16,848 nucleotides of DNA from Clostridiales bacterium (GCA_019410105.1 DXTB01000022.1:1-16848); one strand, 5' to 3'. Positions 6,121 through 14,319 are shown, counted from the stretch's first letter. Program-made: numbers and translations. Notes: generated from the sequence alone by a model not told the origin.

Positions 6121-7449
6121 ATGGCAGAGAAACAGAAAAAAGCTGTCTTTGGCTCCCTTCAGCCCGATGTGGACCCCCTGCTGGAGCTGAACGACCTGAC
6201 GGCGGCGGACTTCGCCCCGGCTACCAGCGGGGAGAAGGAGGACTTCATCCAGCAGCGCAAGAGCGTATCCTACTGGGCGGATGCCTGGCGCCGCCTGCGC
6301 AAGAACGTGGTGGCCATGGTGGCCCTGGGCGTGATTGTACTGTTGGTGCTGTTCGCTTTTGTTGGCCCCATGCTGGTACCCTACGGATACGACCAGTTCA
6401 ACGCCGGCGCAGAGAACCTCTACCCCTGGCATTACTCCCTTGAGGCCCAACAGGCCTATAAGGAGGCCACCTCCTCCCAGGACCCCGACGAGGCCGTTGC
6501 CGCCGCTGAAGCGGAGGCGGCCGCCCGCGGCGAGGAGCTCAGCAGCAAGGACAAGGCGCTCATCCGCGCCCAGGCCAAGGCCGGCGGCGGTGCCGAGTAC
6601 GAGGGTATGAGCGAGGAGGAGATCTACAAGGCCCTGGGCTACTCCGCCCAGCCCTTCGGCTACTCCAACGACGAGCTGCAGCGCATCGCCGACGGCGAGA
6701 AGGTGTTCCCCCATGTGTTCGGCACCGACCGCTACGGCCGCGATATCATGGTGCGCACCATGTTTGCCACCCGAGTGTCCATGATCATCGGCCTCACCGC
6801 CGCGCTGATCGTGCTGGTCATTGGTGCGCTCTACGGCTCCATCTCCGGCTTCTTCGGCGGTACGGTGGATGTGGTCATGCAGCGCATCGTGGACGTTATC
6901 TACTCCCTGCCTGACGTGCTGATCATCCTGCTCATCGCCACGGCCATGGGCCCCCATGTCACCCAGTTCATCACCGACCACCAGGGCTTCTTCCTGGCGG
7001 AGTTCTTTAAGAAGGTGGGCCCCAACCTGATGGGCATGTTCATTGCCTTTGCCTGCCTGTATTGGGTGGGTATGAGCCGCATCATCCGCGGCCAGATCCT
7101 CACCCTCAAGAAACAGGAATACGTGACCGCGGCCCGTGCCCTAGGCGCCTCCAGCGGCCGGATCATCAAGCGGCACCTGCTGCCCAACTGCATCGGCCAG
7201 ATCGTGGCCACCACCTGCCTGCAGATCCCGTCCGCCATCTTCACTGAGTCCTTCATGTCCTTCCTGGGCGTGGGCGTGCTGGCTCCCCTGACCAGCTTGG
7301 GCTCCATGTGCTCCGACGCGCTGGGCGGCATCAGCACCTACCCCTACCGTTTGATCATTCCCGCTATCATCATCAGCATTATGATCCTGTCCTTCAACCT
7401 GTTTGGCGACGGCCTGCGGGACGCCCTGGATCCCCGTCTGAAGAAATAA
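6121..7449 (+). CDS. oppC: Oligopeptide/dipeptide ABC transporter permease, OppC/DppC type, with a large insertion
   Basis: This is the second channel subunit of the peptide importer. At 442 residues it is about 100-140 longer than usual OppC proteins. A cytoplasmic N-tail (1-60) leads to helix 1 (about 63-87). Then comes an unusual alanine/glutamate-rich segment (about 98-195), predicted to face outward, before the conserved HVFGTDRYGRD motif (198-208) that normally follows helix 1 more closely. The EAA motif is at TAARALGASSGRIIKRHLLP, and the C-terminus GDGLRDALDPRLKK is typical. AAAGGAGAG ends just before the ATG. No frameshift is needed; the insert reads continuously and keeps the local codon bias. 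Confidence 0.92.
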   Translation: MAEKQKKAVFGSLQPDVDPLLELNDLTAADFAPATSGEKEDFIQQRKSVSYWADAWRRLRKNVVAMVALGVIVLLVLFAFVGPMLVPYGYDQFNAGAENLYPWHYSLEAQQAYKEATSSQDPDEAVAAAEAEAAARGEELSSKDKALIRAQAKAGGGAEYEGMSEEEIYKALGYSAQPFGYSNDELQRIADGEKVFPHVFGTDRYGRDIMVRTMFATRVSMIIGLTAALIVLVIGALYGSISGFFGGTVDVVMQRIVDVIYSLPDVLIILLIATAMGPHVTQFITDHQGFFLAEFFKKVGPNLMGMFIAFACLYWVGMSRIIRGQILTLKKQEYVTAARALGASSGRIIKRHLLPNCIGQIVATTCLQIPSAIFTESFMSFLGVGVLAPLTSLGSMCSDALGGISTYPYRLIIPAIIISIMILSFNLFGDGLRDALDPRLKK

Positions 7450-7467
7450 GAGAGGAGGAGACAATCA

Positions 7468-8520
7468 ATGGAACAGAACGAAAAGTCCGGCAAGCTGCTG
7501 GAAGTCAAGGATCTGCGGGTCTCCTTCTTTACCCCCGCAGGTGAGGTCAAGGCCGTCAGCGGCATCAGCTATGACCTGGATTACGACGAGGTCATGGGCA
7601 TTGTGGGCGAGTCCGGCTCCGGCAAGAGCCAGGAGGCTTACTCCATCATGGGCCTGCTCCAGTCCCCCGGCAAGGTCATCGGCGGTTCCATCACCTTCGA
7701 GGGCCGGGATGTCCTGGCCTTCAGCAAGAAGGAGATGGCCTCCTTCCGGGGCAGCGAGGTGGCCATGATTTTCCAGAACCCAATGACCTGCCTCAATCCC
7801 GTTTACACCGTGGGCAACCAGCTCATCGAGGCCCTGCGGGCCCACGACAAGAAAATCTCCAAGGCCGACGCCGCCAAGCGGGCCATGGAGATGCTGGAGC
7901 TGGTGGGCATCAACAACGTGGCCAAGCGGATGAAGCAGTACCCTCACGAGTTCTCCGGCGGCATGCGCCAGCGTGTCATGATCGCCATGGGCCTCATCTG
8001 CCACCCCAAGCTGCTGATTGCCGACGAGCCCACCACTGCTCTGGACGTGACCATTCAGGCCCAGATTCTGGAGCTCATGAAGGAGCTCCAGAAGAAGACT
8101 CACATGGGCATTATCTTCATCACCCACAACCTGGGCGTGGTAGCTGAGATCTGCGACAAGGTCTCCGTCATGTACGCCGGCAAGATTGTGGAGCAGGGGC
8201 CGGTGGACGATATCTTCTACAAGCCCGGCCACCCCTACACCGTGGGCCTGCTGCGCTCCATGCCCCGCGTGGACGCCGAGAGCTATGAGCGGCTGATCCC
8301 CATCGAGGGTACGCCCGTGGACATGCTCAATCCCCCCGAGGGCTGCCCCTTCGCCCCCCGGTGTGAGCATGCCATGAAGATCTGCCTGCAGAAGATGCCC
8401 CCCTACGTGGAGCTGGGCGAGGGCCACCGCTCCGCCTGCTGGCTGCGGGTGCAGGATCAGCTCGACAAGGCCGGACAGGAGAAGCCGGTACAGGATCAGG
8501 AGGTGAGCGGCCGTGAGTGA
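7468..8520 (+). CDS. oppD: Peptide ABC transporter ATP-binding protein OppD/DppD
   Basis: This 350-residue cytoplasmic ATPase subunit energises peptide import with OppF. Motifs in order are Walker A GESGSGKS (47-54), Q-loop Gln103, signature SGGMRQ (163-168), Walker B LLIADE (182-187), and the switch His220 (ITHN). The C-terminal oligopeptide-transporter extension contains [14 protein letters not shown], whose cysteines match the iron-sulfur-like cluster motif known in this subfamily. GAGGAGGAG (7452-7460) precedes the ATG by 7 bases. Its last codons overlap the oppF start by 8 bases, indicating translational coupling. Confidence 0.95.
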   Translation: MEQNEKSGKLLEVKDLRVSFFTPAGEVKAVSGISYDLDYDEVMGIVGESGSGKSQEAYSIMGLLQSPGKVIGGSITFEGRDVLAFSKKEMASFRGSEVAMIFQNPMTCLNPVYTVGNQLIEALRAHDKKISKADAAKRAMEMLELVGINNVAKRMKQYPHEFSGGMRQRVMIAMGLICHPKLLIADEPTTALDVTIQAQILELMKELQKKTHMGIIFITHNLGVVAEICDKVSVMYAGKIVEQGPVDDIFYKPGHPYTVGLLRSMPRVDAESYERLIPIEGTPVDMLNPPEGCPFAPRCEHAMKICLQKMPPYVELGEGHRSACWLRVQDQLDKAGQEKPVQDQEVSGRE

Positions 8521-9547
8521 GAAGAATGACATCCTGGTTCAAGTGGACCACCTGAAAAAATACTTTCCGGTCAAGGGCGTTCACGGGCCCGGCGTCCAGG
8601 CGGTGGAGGACGTGTCCCTCTTTATCCGCCGGGGCGAGACCCTGGGTCTGGTGGGCGAGTCCGGCTGCGGCAAGACCACCCTGGGCCGAACCATTCTCCA
8701 GCTCTACACCCCCACCTCCGGCCGCATCGAGTACGGCGGCGAAACCATTTTCGAGGGACAGGACCCCTGGCCCGCCGGTGAGAACGGTGAGAAGCAGCAC
8801 GTCAAGGTTCCCAAGTGCAGGCAGGTCAATATGCTGCCCTACCGCCGCAAGATGCAGATTATCTTCCAGGACCCCTCCGCCTCTCTGGACCCCCGCATGA
8901 CAGTGGGCGAGATCATCGGCGAGGCTCTGGACATCCATAAGCTCTGCTCCTCAAAGGCCGAGCGCACCGACCGGATCAAAGAGCTGCTGGGCATGGTGGG
9001 CCTGAACACCGAGCACGCAAACCGCTATCCCCACGAGTTCTCCGGCGGCCAGCAGCAGCGCGTGGGCATTGCCCGCGCCCTGGCAGTCAAGCCCGAGTTC
9101 ATCGTCTGCGACGAGCCCATCTCCGCTCTGGATGTGTCCATCCAGTCCCAGGTGGTCAACATGCTGGAGGACATGCAGCAGGAGCTGGGCCTGACGTACC
9201 TGTTCATTGCCCACGACCTGTCGGTGGTGCGCCATATCTCCAACCGCATCGGCGTCATGTACCTGGGCTCCCTGGTGGAGCTGGCCGAGAGCTATGAGCT
9301 CAACAAGAATCCTCTCCACCCCTACACCAAGACCCTGCTTTCCGCCGTTCCGGTGCCAGACCCCGAGGTCAGCCGCCAGCGCCAGCGCATCGTGCTGGAG
9401 GGCGATATTCCCTCCCCCATGCACCCGCCCAAGGGCTGCCGGTTCCACACCCGCTGCCCTTACGCCACCGACAAGTGCAAGGAGGCCGTGCCGGAGTTCA
9501 AGGAGCACGCGCCTGGTCACTGGGCCGCGTGCCACCTGCTGGGGTAA
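8513..9547 (+). CDS. oppF: Peptide ABC transporter ATP-binding protein OppF/DppF
   Basis: This 344-residue ATPase is the partner of OppD. It has Walker A GESGCGKT (48-55), Q-loop Gln119 (IIFQDP), signature SGGQQQ (177-182), Walker B with Asp200-Glu201, and FIAHD with the switch histidine. The C-terminal [14 protein letters not shown] motif is again of the four-cysteine oligopeptide type. A segment of about 20 residues rich in charged residues (about 84-106, [15 protein letters not shown]) is inserted between Walker A and the Q-loop, where relatives usually have a shorter loop. Translation starts at GTG 8513, inside the end of oppD, with a perfect AGGAGGTG (8499-8506). No terminator is evident after the stop; the structured module at 9578-9740 follows. 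Confidence 0.95.
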   Translation: MSEKNDILVQVDHLKKYFPVKGVHGPGVQAVEDVSLFIRRGETLGLVGESGCGKTTLGRTILQLYTPTSGRIEYGGETIFEGQDPWPAGENGEKQHVKVPKCRQVNMLPYRRKMQIIFQDPSASLDPRMTVGEIIGEALDIHKLCSSKAERTDRIKELLGMVGLNTEHANRYPHEFSGGQQQRVGIARALAVKPEFIVCDEPISALDVSIQSQVVNMLEDMQQELGLTYLFIAHDLSVVRHISNRIGVMYLGSLVELAESYELNKNPLHPYTKTLLSAVPVPDPEVSRQRQRIVLEGDIPSPMHPPKGCRFHTRCPYATDKCKEAVPEFKEHAPGHWAACHLLG

Positions 9548-9822
9548 GCGAGGTTCCGGCACAGTGGCTTTGCCAACGGCGGGGGCAAGCCCCCGCCCTA
9601 CGTGACGGTCGGTTTCGGTCCCCCTCGGAGAGCGGAGGGGGTATCGCGCCGCAGGCGCGTATCCAGGGGGAACTGGTTCCCCCTGGAAGGCGCGGCTTTG
9701 GAGCGAAGCGACACATTTCCCGCAGGAAATGTCCGCGCCTTTACTGGGCCGGCTGTCATCTGCTGGGCTGATTTCAGAGCCTTGCCGTGATTTGGAGCAG
9801 ACAGTATCTGGTAAAGTGCGGC
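9548..9822. other. Intergenic region carrying a nested hairpin module
   Basis: This stretch has no credible gene. Its first part is the structured module 9578-9740; the rest (9741-9822) is unremarkable until the oppA promoter. A short inverted repeat, GTAAAG (9811-9816) with CTTTAC (9822-9827), overlaps the -35 box of that promoter and could be an operator or coincidence. Confidence 0.5.
9578..9740. repeat. Multi-hairpin palindromic module (possible repeat cluster or structured RNA)
   Basis: Successive stems are 9578-9585/9590-9597 (8 bp), 9620-9626/9635-9641 (7 bp), 9645-9650/9654-9659 (6 bp), 9662-9672/9677-9687 (11 bp), and an outer stem 9688-9695/9733-9740 (8 bp) enclosing 9713-9720/9725-9732 (8 bp). 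Nearly every base lies within or beside a stem. It could act as an intercistronic barrier or RNA-stabilising element after oppF. The style matches the element at 214-265, and the CGCCCTACG edge is nearly shared. Confidence 0.55.
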
Positions 9823-9851
9823 TTTACAAAGCGTCTGCCATGTGCTATAAT
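9823..9851 (+). promoter_or_regulatory. Strong extended -10 promoter of oppA
   Basis: TTTACA (9823-9828), a 17-base spacer, and consensus TATAAT (9846-9851) preceded by TGC (9843-9845). The predicted start near 9858 leaves a leader of about 145 bases, which contains the hairpin series 9885-9956. Confidence 0.85.
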
Positions 9852-9884
9852 GTAGACTATTAAAGACAAATGTATTTTTGCAAT

Positions 9885-9956
9885 GGACAGGGGTACCCCT
9901 GTCCGCTGCCCCGAAACGGGGCAGCGATACATAGTGTATCAATGCTTTTGGGCATT
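9885..9956 (+). promoter_or_regulatory. Four contiguous hairpins in the oppA 5' leader
   Basis: Four inverted repeats abut without spacers. 9885-9904 is a perfect 20-base palindrome (GGACAGGGGT and its complement). 9905-9913/9917-9925 has a 9-bp stem with loop AAA. 9926-9931/9935-9940 has a 6-bp stem with loop TAG. 9941-9945/9952-9956 has a 5-bp stem. None has a terminator-like T-run. They may stabilise the mRNA of a highly expressed binding protein, serve as a regulatory leader, or derive from an inserted repeat. I match no known riboswitch class. Confidence 0.55.
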
Positions 9957-10001
9957 TTGGTACAAAATAGAGGATCACAATTGATTGGAGGTACAAAGCG
10001 A

Positions 10002-11726
10002 ATGAAGAAGAGCAGAGTCCTTGCTCTGGGCCTGACCGCTGCGCTGTCCGTGTCCCTGCTGGCCGGCTGCGGCACCGGAGATACCCAGACCACCCCGGCT
10101 CCCGAGGGGAGCACTCCCGTGGAGACCGGCACCACCGGTGCTGCGAACGAGCTGAACGTGTGCTTCGCGTCCGAGCCCGAGACCATGGATCCCAGCATGA
10201 ACCGTACTGTGGACGGCAACGTTATGATTACCCACCTGTTTGAGGGCCTCTACAAGTGGGTGGACAGCGATCCCTCCGGCGACGGGCGCAACGGTGCTAC
10301 CGCCGTGCTGGAGCCCGGCATGGCCGCCGAGGAGCCCACTGTCACTCCGAATGAGGACGGTACCTATACCTACACCTTCAAGCTGCGTGAGGATGCCAAG
10401 TGGTCTGACGGCCAGCCCGTGACCGCCAACGACTTCGTGTACTCCTGGCGCCGCCTGGTGGATCCCGCCACCGCCTCTCCCTACAACACCATTATCGCCA
10501 TGGTAAAGAACGCCAACGAGATCATCGCCGGCGAGCTGCCCAAGGAGGAGCTGGGCGTCGCCGCTCCCGACGAGCACACCTTTGAGGTCACTCTGACCTA
10601 CAACTGCCCTTACTTCCTGGACATCTGCGCGTTCCCCAACTGCATGCCTCTGCGTGAGGACATCGTGGAGGGCAACGCCACCTGGACCCAGGACCCCAGC
10701 ACCTATGTGACCAACGGCGCGTTCAAGATGGCCTCCTGGACCCACGACGCCGAGATCGTCATGGTGCCCAACGAGAACTACTATGATGCCTCCAACATCA
10801 CCCTGGAGAAGCTGACCTTCAAGCTGATGGACGATGCCAACGCCCAGCTTACCGCGTTCAAGAACGGCGACCTGGACTACATGCAGAATCCTCCCCCGGA
10901 TGAGATGGCCACGCTGCTGACTGACGGCACCGTGATCCCCGGCGACTATCTGGGCAGCTACTACGCCTGCTTCAACAACACCAAGGAGCCCTTTGACGAT
11001 CCCCTGGTGCGCAAGGCTTTCTCCCTGGCTATCGACCGCAACTACATCGTGGAGCAGGTGACGCAGGCCGGCGAGATTGCCGCTGACGCCTGGGTGCCCG
11101 TGAGCGTGGTAGACGCCGAGGGTACCTCCGGCGACGATTTCCGCACTGTGGGCGACAGCTACTGGAGCGTGTCCAAGGACGACTACGAGGCCAACTGCGA
11201 GGAGGCCCGGAAGCTGCTGGCCGAGGCCGGTTATGAGAACGGCGTGGGCTTCCCCGAGACCACCTACCTGTACAACACCGACGACAAGCACCAGGCCGTG
11301 GCCGAGGCCCTCCAGTCCATGTGGAAGAACGTCCTGGGCGTTGAGGTCACTCTGAATAACCAGGACTGGAACGTGTTCCTGGAGACCCGTACCAAGGGCG
11401 ACTACAGCATCTGCCGCAACGGCTGGATTGCCGACTACAACGACCCCGTGTCCTTCCTGGATATGTTCATGACCGACAACGGCAACAATGACGCTCACTA
11501 CTCCAACGCGGAGTACGACGCCATCATGACCAAGGTCCTGAGCGACTCCGACGCTGCTGGCCGTATGGAGCTGATGCACCAGGCCGAGGATCTGCTCGTG
11601 GGCGAGGACCAGGCCATTGCCCCCCTGTATTATTACTCTCAGCCTTACATGGTGGCGGACGATGTCCACGGCATGTACTACACCCCGCTGGGCAACTTCC
11701 TGTTCTTCCACGCTACCAAGGGTTAA
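10002..11726 (+). CDS. oppA: Oligopeptide-binding lipoprotein of the peptide ABC transporter
   Basis: This 574-residue extracytoplasmic solute-binding protein of family 5 (SBP_bac_5) captures peptides and delivers them to OppBCDF. The signal peptide KKSRVLALGLTAALSVSLLAGC ends in lipobox LAGC with Cys23 (given here in part), followed by a low-complexity Thr/Pro/Glu linker (about 24-48). Family hallmarks are the ETMDPSMN opening, KLREDAKWSDGQPVTANDFVYSWRR (in part: AKWSDGQPVTANDF) and the VRKAFSLAIDRNYI region. TTGGAGGT (9985-9992) lies 9 bases before the ATG. The gene has its own promoter and terminator, which would allow excess binding protein relative to the membrane complex. A longer in-frame opening back to 9870 runs through the leader hairpins and is not credible. 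Confidence 0.93.
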   Translation: MKKSRVLALGLTAALSVSLLAGCGTGDTQTTPAPEGSTPVETGTTGAANELNVCFASEPETMDPSMNRTVDGNVMITHLFEGLYKWVDSDPSGDGRNGATAVLEPGMAAEEPTVTPNEDGTYTYTFKLREDAKWSDGQPVTANDFVYSWRRLVDPATASPYNTIIAMVKNANEIIAGELPKEELGVAAPDEHTFEVTLTYNCPYFLDICAFPNCMPLREDIVEGNATWTQDPSTYVTNGAFKMASWTHDAEIVMVPNENYYDASNITLEKLTFKLMDDANAQLTAFKNGDLDYMQNPPPDEMATLLTDGTVIPGDYLGSYYACFNNTKEPFDDPLVRKAFSLAIDRNYIVEQVTQAGEIAADAWVPVSVVDAEGTSGDDFRTVGDSYWSVSKDDYEANCEEARKLLAEAGYENGVGFPETTYLYNTDDKHQAVAEALQSMWKNVLGVEVTLNNQDWNVFLETRTKGDYSICRNGWIADYNDPVSFLDMFMTDNGNNDAHYSNAEYDAIMTKVLSDSDAAGRMELMHQAEDLLVGEDQAIAPLYYYSQPYMVADDVHGMYYTPLGNFLFFHATKG

Positions 11727-11745
11727 ATTCCTCTCTGATTGGACA

Positions 11746-11782
11746 AAAGGGCGGAGCCGCATGGCTCCGCCCTTTCTTTTTT
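11746..11782 (+). terminator. Rho-independent terminator of oppA
   Basis: A 13-bp stem (11746-11758 with 11763-11775) closes a GCAT loop and is followed by a run of six T residues within 11776-11782. Confidence 0.92.
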
Positions 11783-11807
11783 GTGTGCTTTGACGAATGA
11801 ATAAATA

Positions 11808-11835
11808 TTGCATTTTTATGAATATGATGTATAAT
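11808..11835 (+). promoter_or_regulatory. Promoter of the amino acid transporter operon, with ARG-box-like sequence
   Basis: TTGCAT (11808-11813), 16 bases, then consensus TATAAT (11830-11835). The sequence 11798-11812 (TGAATAAATATTGCA) resembles an ArgR box (TGAAT-WWWW-ATTCA) with one extra base, and ATGAATATGATGTAT overlaps the spacer. Arginine repressor control is speculative. Confidence 0.65.
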
Positions 11836-11889
11836 AAGAACATCAAAAAAGCCCACGCAGGGCACACAAGGAATAGGAGAGAATGCACT

Positions 11890-12753
11890 ATGAAAAGTAA
11901 GAAGCTGGCCACCCTCGGCCTGACCGCAGTTCTGTCCCTCGGTTTGCTGACCGCCTGCTCCGGAGGCAGCGACGACACCAACGAAACCCCCGCCGGCAGC
12001 ACGCCCCCTGTGACAGAAAGCGGCGCTCCTGCCGCCGACAGTCCCGCCAACTGGACCTCCGCTGACGCCCTGGCTACCGCCAAGATCGCGGTACAGGAGG
12101 GCACCACCGGCGACGCACTGGTGAGCGATACTTACCCCGATGCCACAGTCAGCCGCTTCAAGGCGGTCACTGCCTGCGGCATGGAGCTGCTCAACGGCCG
12201 CGTGGACTGCGTGGTGGTGGATTCCCTGCCCGCCCAGAAGCTGGTGGAGGCCAACGCCGACAAAATGATGATCCTGCCCTTCGCCGCCTCCGACACCAAG
12301 GAGGCCTATGCCATCGGCCTGCCCAAGGGCTCCGAGCTCACCGAGGAGTTCAACGCCGCCATGGAGACCCTGAACGAGAACGGCACCTACGACCTGCTGG
12401 TGCAGAAGCACATTTCCAACGAGGATGTAGAGCTGCCCGAGCTGCCCTCCTATGAGTCCAAGGGCACCCTGACCATGGGCACCAATGCCGAGTTCGAGCC
12501 CTTTGAGTACGTGGGCGACGACGGCGAGACCCTGATGGGCTTCGATATCGACTACGCCAAGTACCTGTGCGCCACCATGGGCTATGATCTGGAGATTGAG
12601 AACATGGACTTCGACGCCCTGCCCGGCGCCCTGCAAAGCGGCAAGGTGGACTTCCTGGCCGCCGGCATCTCTATCACCGAGGAGAAGCAGCAGGTGATGG
12701 ACTTCACCAACGAGTACTACGAGGCCACCCAGGCGATCGTGGTGCTGAAATAA
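11890..12753 (+). CDS. Amino acid ABC transporter binding lipoprotein, apparently circularly permuted
   Basis: This 287-residue lipoprotein has a signal peptide ending in LLTAC (Cys23) and a Thr/Pro/Ala-rich linker to about 55. It should capture a polar amino acid for the permease and ATPase that follow. The segment order is reversed from family-3 solute-binding proteins. The part resembling lobe 2 (KIAVQEGTTGD at 65-75, FKAVTACGMELLNGRVDCVVVD at 90-111 in part, KGSELTEEFNAAMETLNENG at 146-165) comes first. The part resembling lobe 1 (GTLTMGTNAEFEPFEYV at 192-208, GFDIDYAKYL at 217-226, ALQSGKVDFLAAGISIT at 247-263) comes last, ending abruptly at YYEATQAIVVLK, where normal members cross into lobe 2. 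AGGAGAG (11875-11881) supports the ATG at 11890. Confidence 0.9.
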   Translation: MKSKKLATLGLTAVLSLGLLTACSGGSDDTNETPAGSTPPVTESGAPAADSPANWTSADALATAKIAVQEGTTGDALVSDTYPDATVSRFKAVTACGMELLNGRVDCVVVDSLPAQKLVEANADKMMILPFAASDTKEAYAIGLPKGSELTEEFNAAMETLNENGTYDLLVQKHISNEDVELPELPSYESKGTLTMGTNAEFEPFEYVGDDGETLMGFDIDYAKYLCATMGYDLEIENMDFDALPGALQSGKVDFLAAGISITEEKQQVMDFTNEYYEATQAIVVLK

Positions 12754-12776
12754 GCAAGGCCAACTAAAAAGTGGAA

Positions 12777-12805
12777 AGCCTGCGCCGCATTGGGCGGCGC
12801 AGGCT
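12777..12805 (+). other. Intercistronic hairpin between binding protein and permease genes
   Basis: A perfect 12-bp stem (12777-12788 with 12794-12805) encloses ATTGG. No T-run follows at once, so this is more likely a partial terminator or an RNA-processing/stability element. Such elements let the binding-protein mRNA outnumber the downstream permease and ATPase mRNA. Confidence 0.6.
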
Positions 12806-12845
12806 CTCCCTGTGTTTTGGAAAAAACGAAAAAGGAGGTTTTTCG

Positions 12846-13541
12846 GTGGAGCTGTTTCTACAGGAGCTTGCCAAGCTGGGTGACCGCTTCTACCTGGCGT
12901 TTGTCGCCGCCGACCGCTGGAAGCTCTATCTCTCCGGCCTGGGGAACACACTGGCCATTACCCTCGGCGCCATCTGCATCAGCACGGTGCTGGGAATGCT
13001 CCTCTGTTTGATGAAAATTTCCCGGTACAGGATTCTGCGCGGCCCTGCCAAGGCGTACATCGACGTCATCCGCGGCATCCCCGTGGTGGTGCAGCTCATG
13101 TTTATTTACTTCGTGGTGCTGGTCACCTGGACCAACAAGACAGCGGTGGGCATCATCGCCTTCGGCCTCAACTCCGCGGCCTATACGGCGGAGATTTTCC
13201 GCTCCGGCATCCTTGCGGTGGACAAGGGGCAGATGGAGGCGGGACGCAGCCTGGGCCTGACCCACGGACAGACGATGTGGAGCATCATCTTCCCCCAGGG
13301 CATCAAGAACTGCCTGCCCACCTATGCCAGCGAGTTTATTGTGCTGGTGAAGGAGACCGCCGTAGTGGGGTACATCGGTATGACCGACCTGACCAAGGCA
13401 TATTCCACGGTACAGAGCCGTACCATGGACGCCATGCCGCCGCTGATTATCATTGCCGTCGTCTACTTCTGCATTACGAAGGTACTTTCCGTCATCTTTG
13501 CCAAAATGGAAAGGAGGCTGAGGGAAAGTGATCGCCGTTGA
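12846..13541 (+). CDS. Polar amino acid ABC transporter permease (HisM/GlnP type)
   Basis: This 231-residue membrane subunit has about five hydrophobic segments. A first helix around [22 protein letters not shown] is followed by [16 protein letters not shown], and the EAA-type coupling motif [20 protein letters not shown] (cited in part) contacts the ATPase. It should form a homodimeric channel for a polar amino acid. The start is GTG 12846, with AGGAGG (12833-12838) 7 bases upstream; the frame is open back to 12771 but has no RBS there and would translate through the intercistronic hairpin. It overlaps the ATPase gene by 14 bases. Confidence 0.92.
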   Translation: MELFLQELAKLGDRFYLAFVAADRWKLYLSGLGNTLAITLGAICISTVLGMLLCLMKISRYRILRGPAKAYIDVIRGIPVVVQLMFIYFVVLVTWTNKTAVGIIAFGLNSAAYTAEIFRSGILAVDKGQMEAGRSLGLTHGQTMWSIIFPQGIKNCLPTYASEFIVLVKETAVVGYIGMTDLTKAYSTVQSRTMDAMPPLIIIAVVYFCITKVLSVIFAKMERRLRESDRR

Positions 13542-14250
13542 ACACCTGACCAAGCGCTTTGGAAAGAACCTGGTTCTGGACGATATCTCCGAGACCATCG
13601 AGCAGGGGGAAAAGGTGGTCATCATCGGGCCCTCCGGCTCCGGAAAGTCCACCTTCCTGCGCTGCATGAACCTGCTGGAGACCCCCACCTCCGGCACAAT
13701 CTCCTTTGAGGGGACCGTGATCAACGACCGCAAGACCGACATCAATGCCATCCGCCGCCAGATGGGCATGGTGTTCCAACACTTCAACCTGTTCCCCAAC
13801 ATGACGATTCGGAAAAACATCACCCTGGCCCCGGTCAAGACCAAGCTCATGAGCCAGGAGGAGGCCGATGCCGAGGCGGAGAAGCTGCTGGACCGGGTGG
13901 GTCTCAAGGACCGGGCGGACTCCTATCCCATTCAGCTCTCCGGCGGCCAGAAGCAGCGCATCGCCATCGTGCGGGCCCTGGCCATGAAGCCCAAGGTCAT
14001 GCTCTTTGATGAGCCCACCTCCGCCCTGGACCCCGAGATGGTGGGCGAGGTGCTGGAGGTCATGAAGGAGCTGGCCGACGAGGGCATGACCATGGTGGTG
14101 GTCACCCACGAGATGGGCTTCGCCCGGGAGGTGGGCTCCCGCGTCCTGTTCATGGACGGCGGACACATTCTGGAGCAGAACGAGCCCCACGCCTTCTTTG
14201 CCAATCCGAAGGAGGAGCGCACCAGAGAGTTTTTGTCCAAGGTGCTGTAA
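13528..14250 (+). CDS. Polar amino acid ABC transporter ATP-binding protein (GlnQ/HisP type)
   Basis: This 240-residue cytoplasmic ATPase closes the amino acid import cassette. It has Walker A GPSGSGKS (34-41), Q-loop [13 protein letters not shown] (81-93, with the phenylalanine-rich sequence typical of this subfamily), signature LSGGQKQR (137-144), Walker B VMLFDE (157-162), and switch His194 in [10 protein letters not shown]. Length is normal for the family. Translation starts at GTG 13528, within the end of the permease gene; AAGGAGG (13511-13517) lies 10 bases upstream. The terminator at 14261-14295 follows. Confidence 0.95.
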   Translation: MIAVEHLTKRFGKNLVLDDISETIEQGEKVVIIGPSGSGKSTFLRCMNLLETPTSGTISFEGTVINDRKTDINAIRRQMGMVFQHFNLFPNMTIRKNITLAPVKTKLMSQEEADAEAEKLLDRVGLKDRADSYPIQLSGGQKQRIAIVRALAMKPKVMLFDEPTSALDPEMVGEVLEVMKELADEGMTMVVVTHEMGFAREVGSRVLFMDGGHILEQNEPHAFFANPKEERTREFLSKVL

Positions 14251-14260
14251 AAATATGCAG

Positions 14261-14295
14261 AAGGGCCGGCCAGCTGTATCGGATGGCCCTTTTTT
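14261..14295 (+). terminator. Rho-independent terminator of the amino acid transporter operon
   Basis: AAGGGCC (14261-14267) pairs with GGCCCTT (14285-14291) across a 17-base interior, and six T residues (14290-14295) follow. Confidence 0.8.
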
Positions 14296-14319
14296 ACACA
14301 CCGATTACAGGAGTTTTAC

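Noticed and set aside
9870..10001. Start of oppA 44 codons upstream
   Set aside because: It would place translated sequence before the signal peptide and through four hairpins; the RBS at 9985-9992 fits ATG 10002.
9975..12107. A 710-codon open frame on the minus strand across oppA
   Set aside because: It is rich in Val, Gly, His and Leu repeats with no domain, as expected from the complement of a GC-rich gene, and the plus strand carries a clear family-5 binding protein with RBS and promoter.
11890..12753. Binding-protein gene read as a frameshifted or truncated pseudogene
   Set aside because: The frame is continuous with lipobox, both lobes complete and normal codon bias; the oddity is segment order, not loss.
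11713..12951. A 412-codon minus-strand frame over the amino acid binding protein
   Set aside because: It runs antisense through a terminator and promoter, has low-complexity composition and no RBS; the plus-strand gene is well supported.
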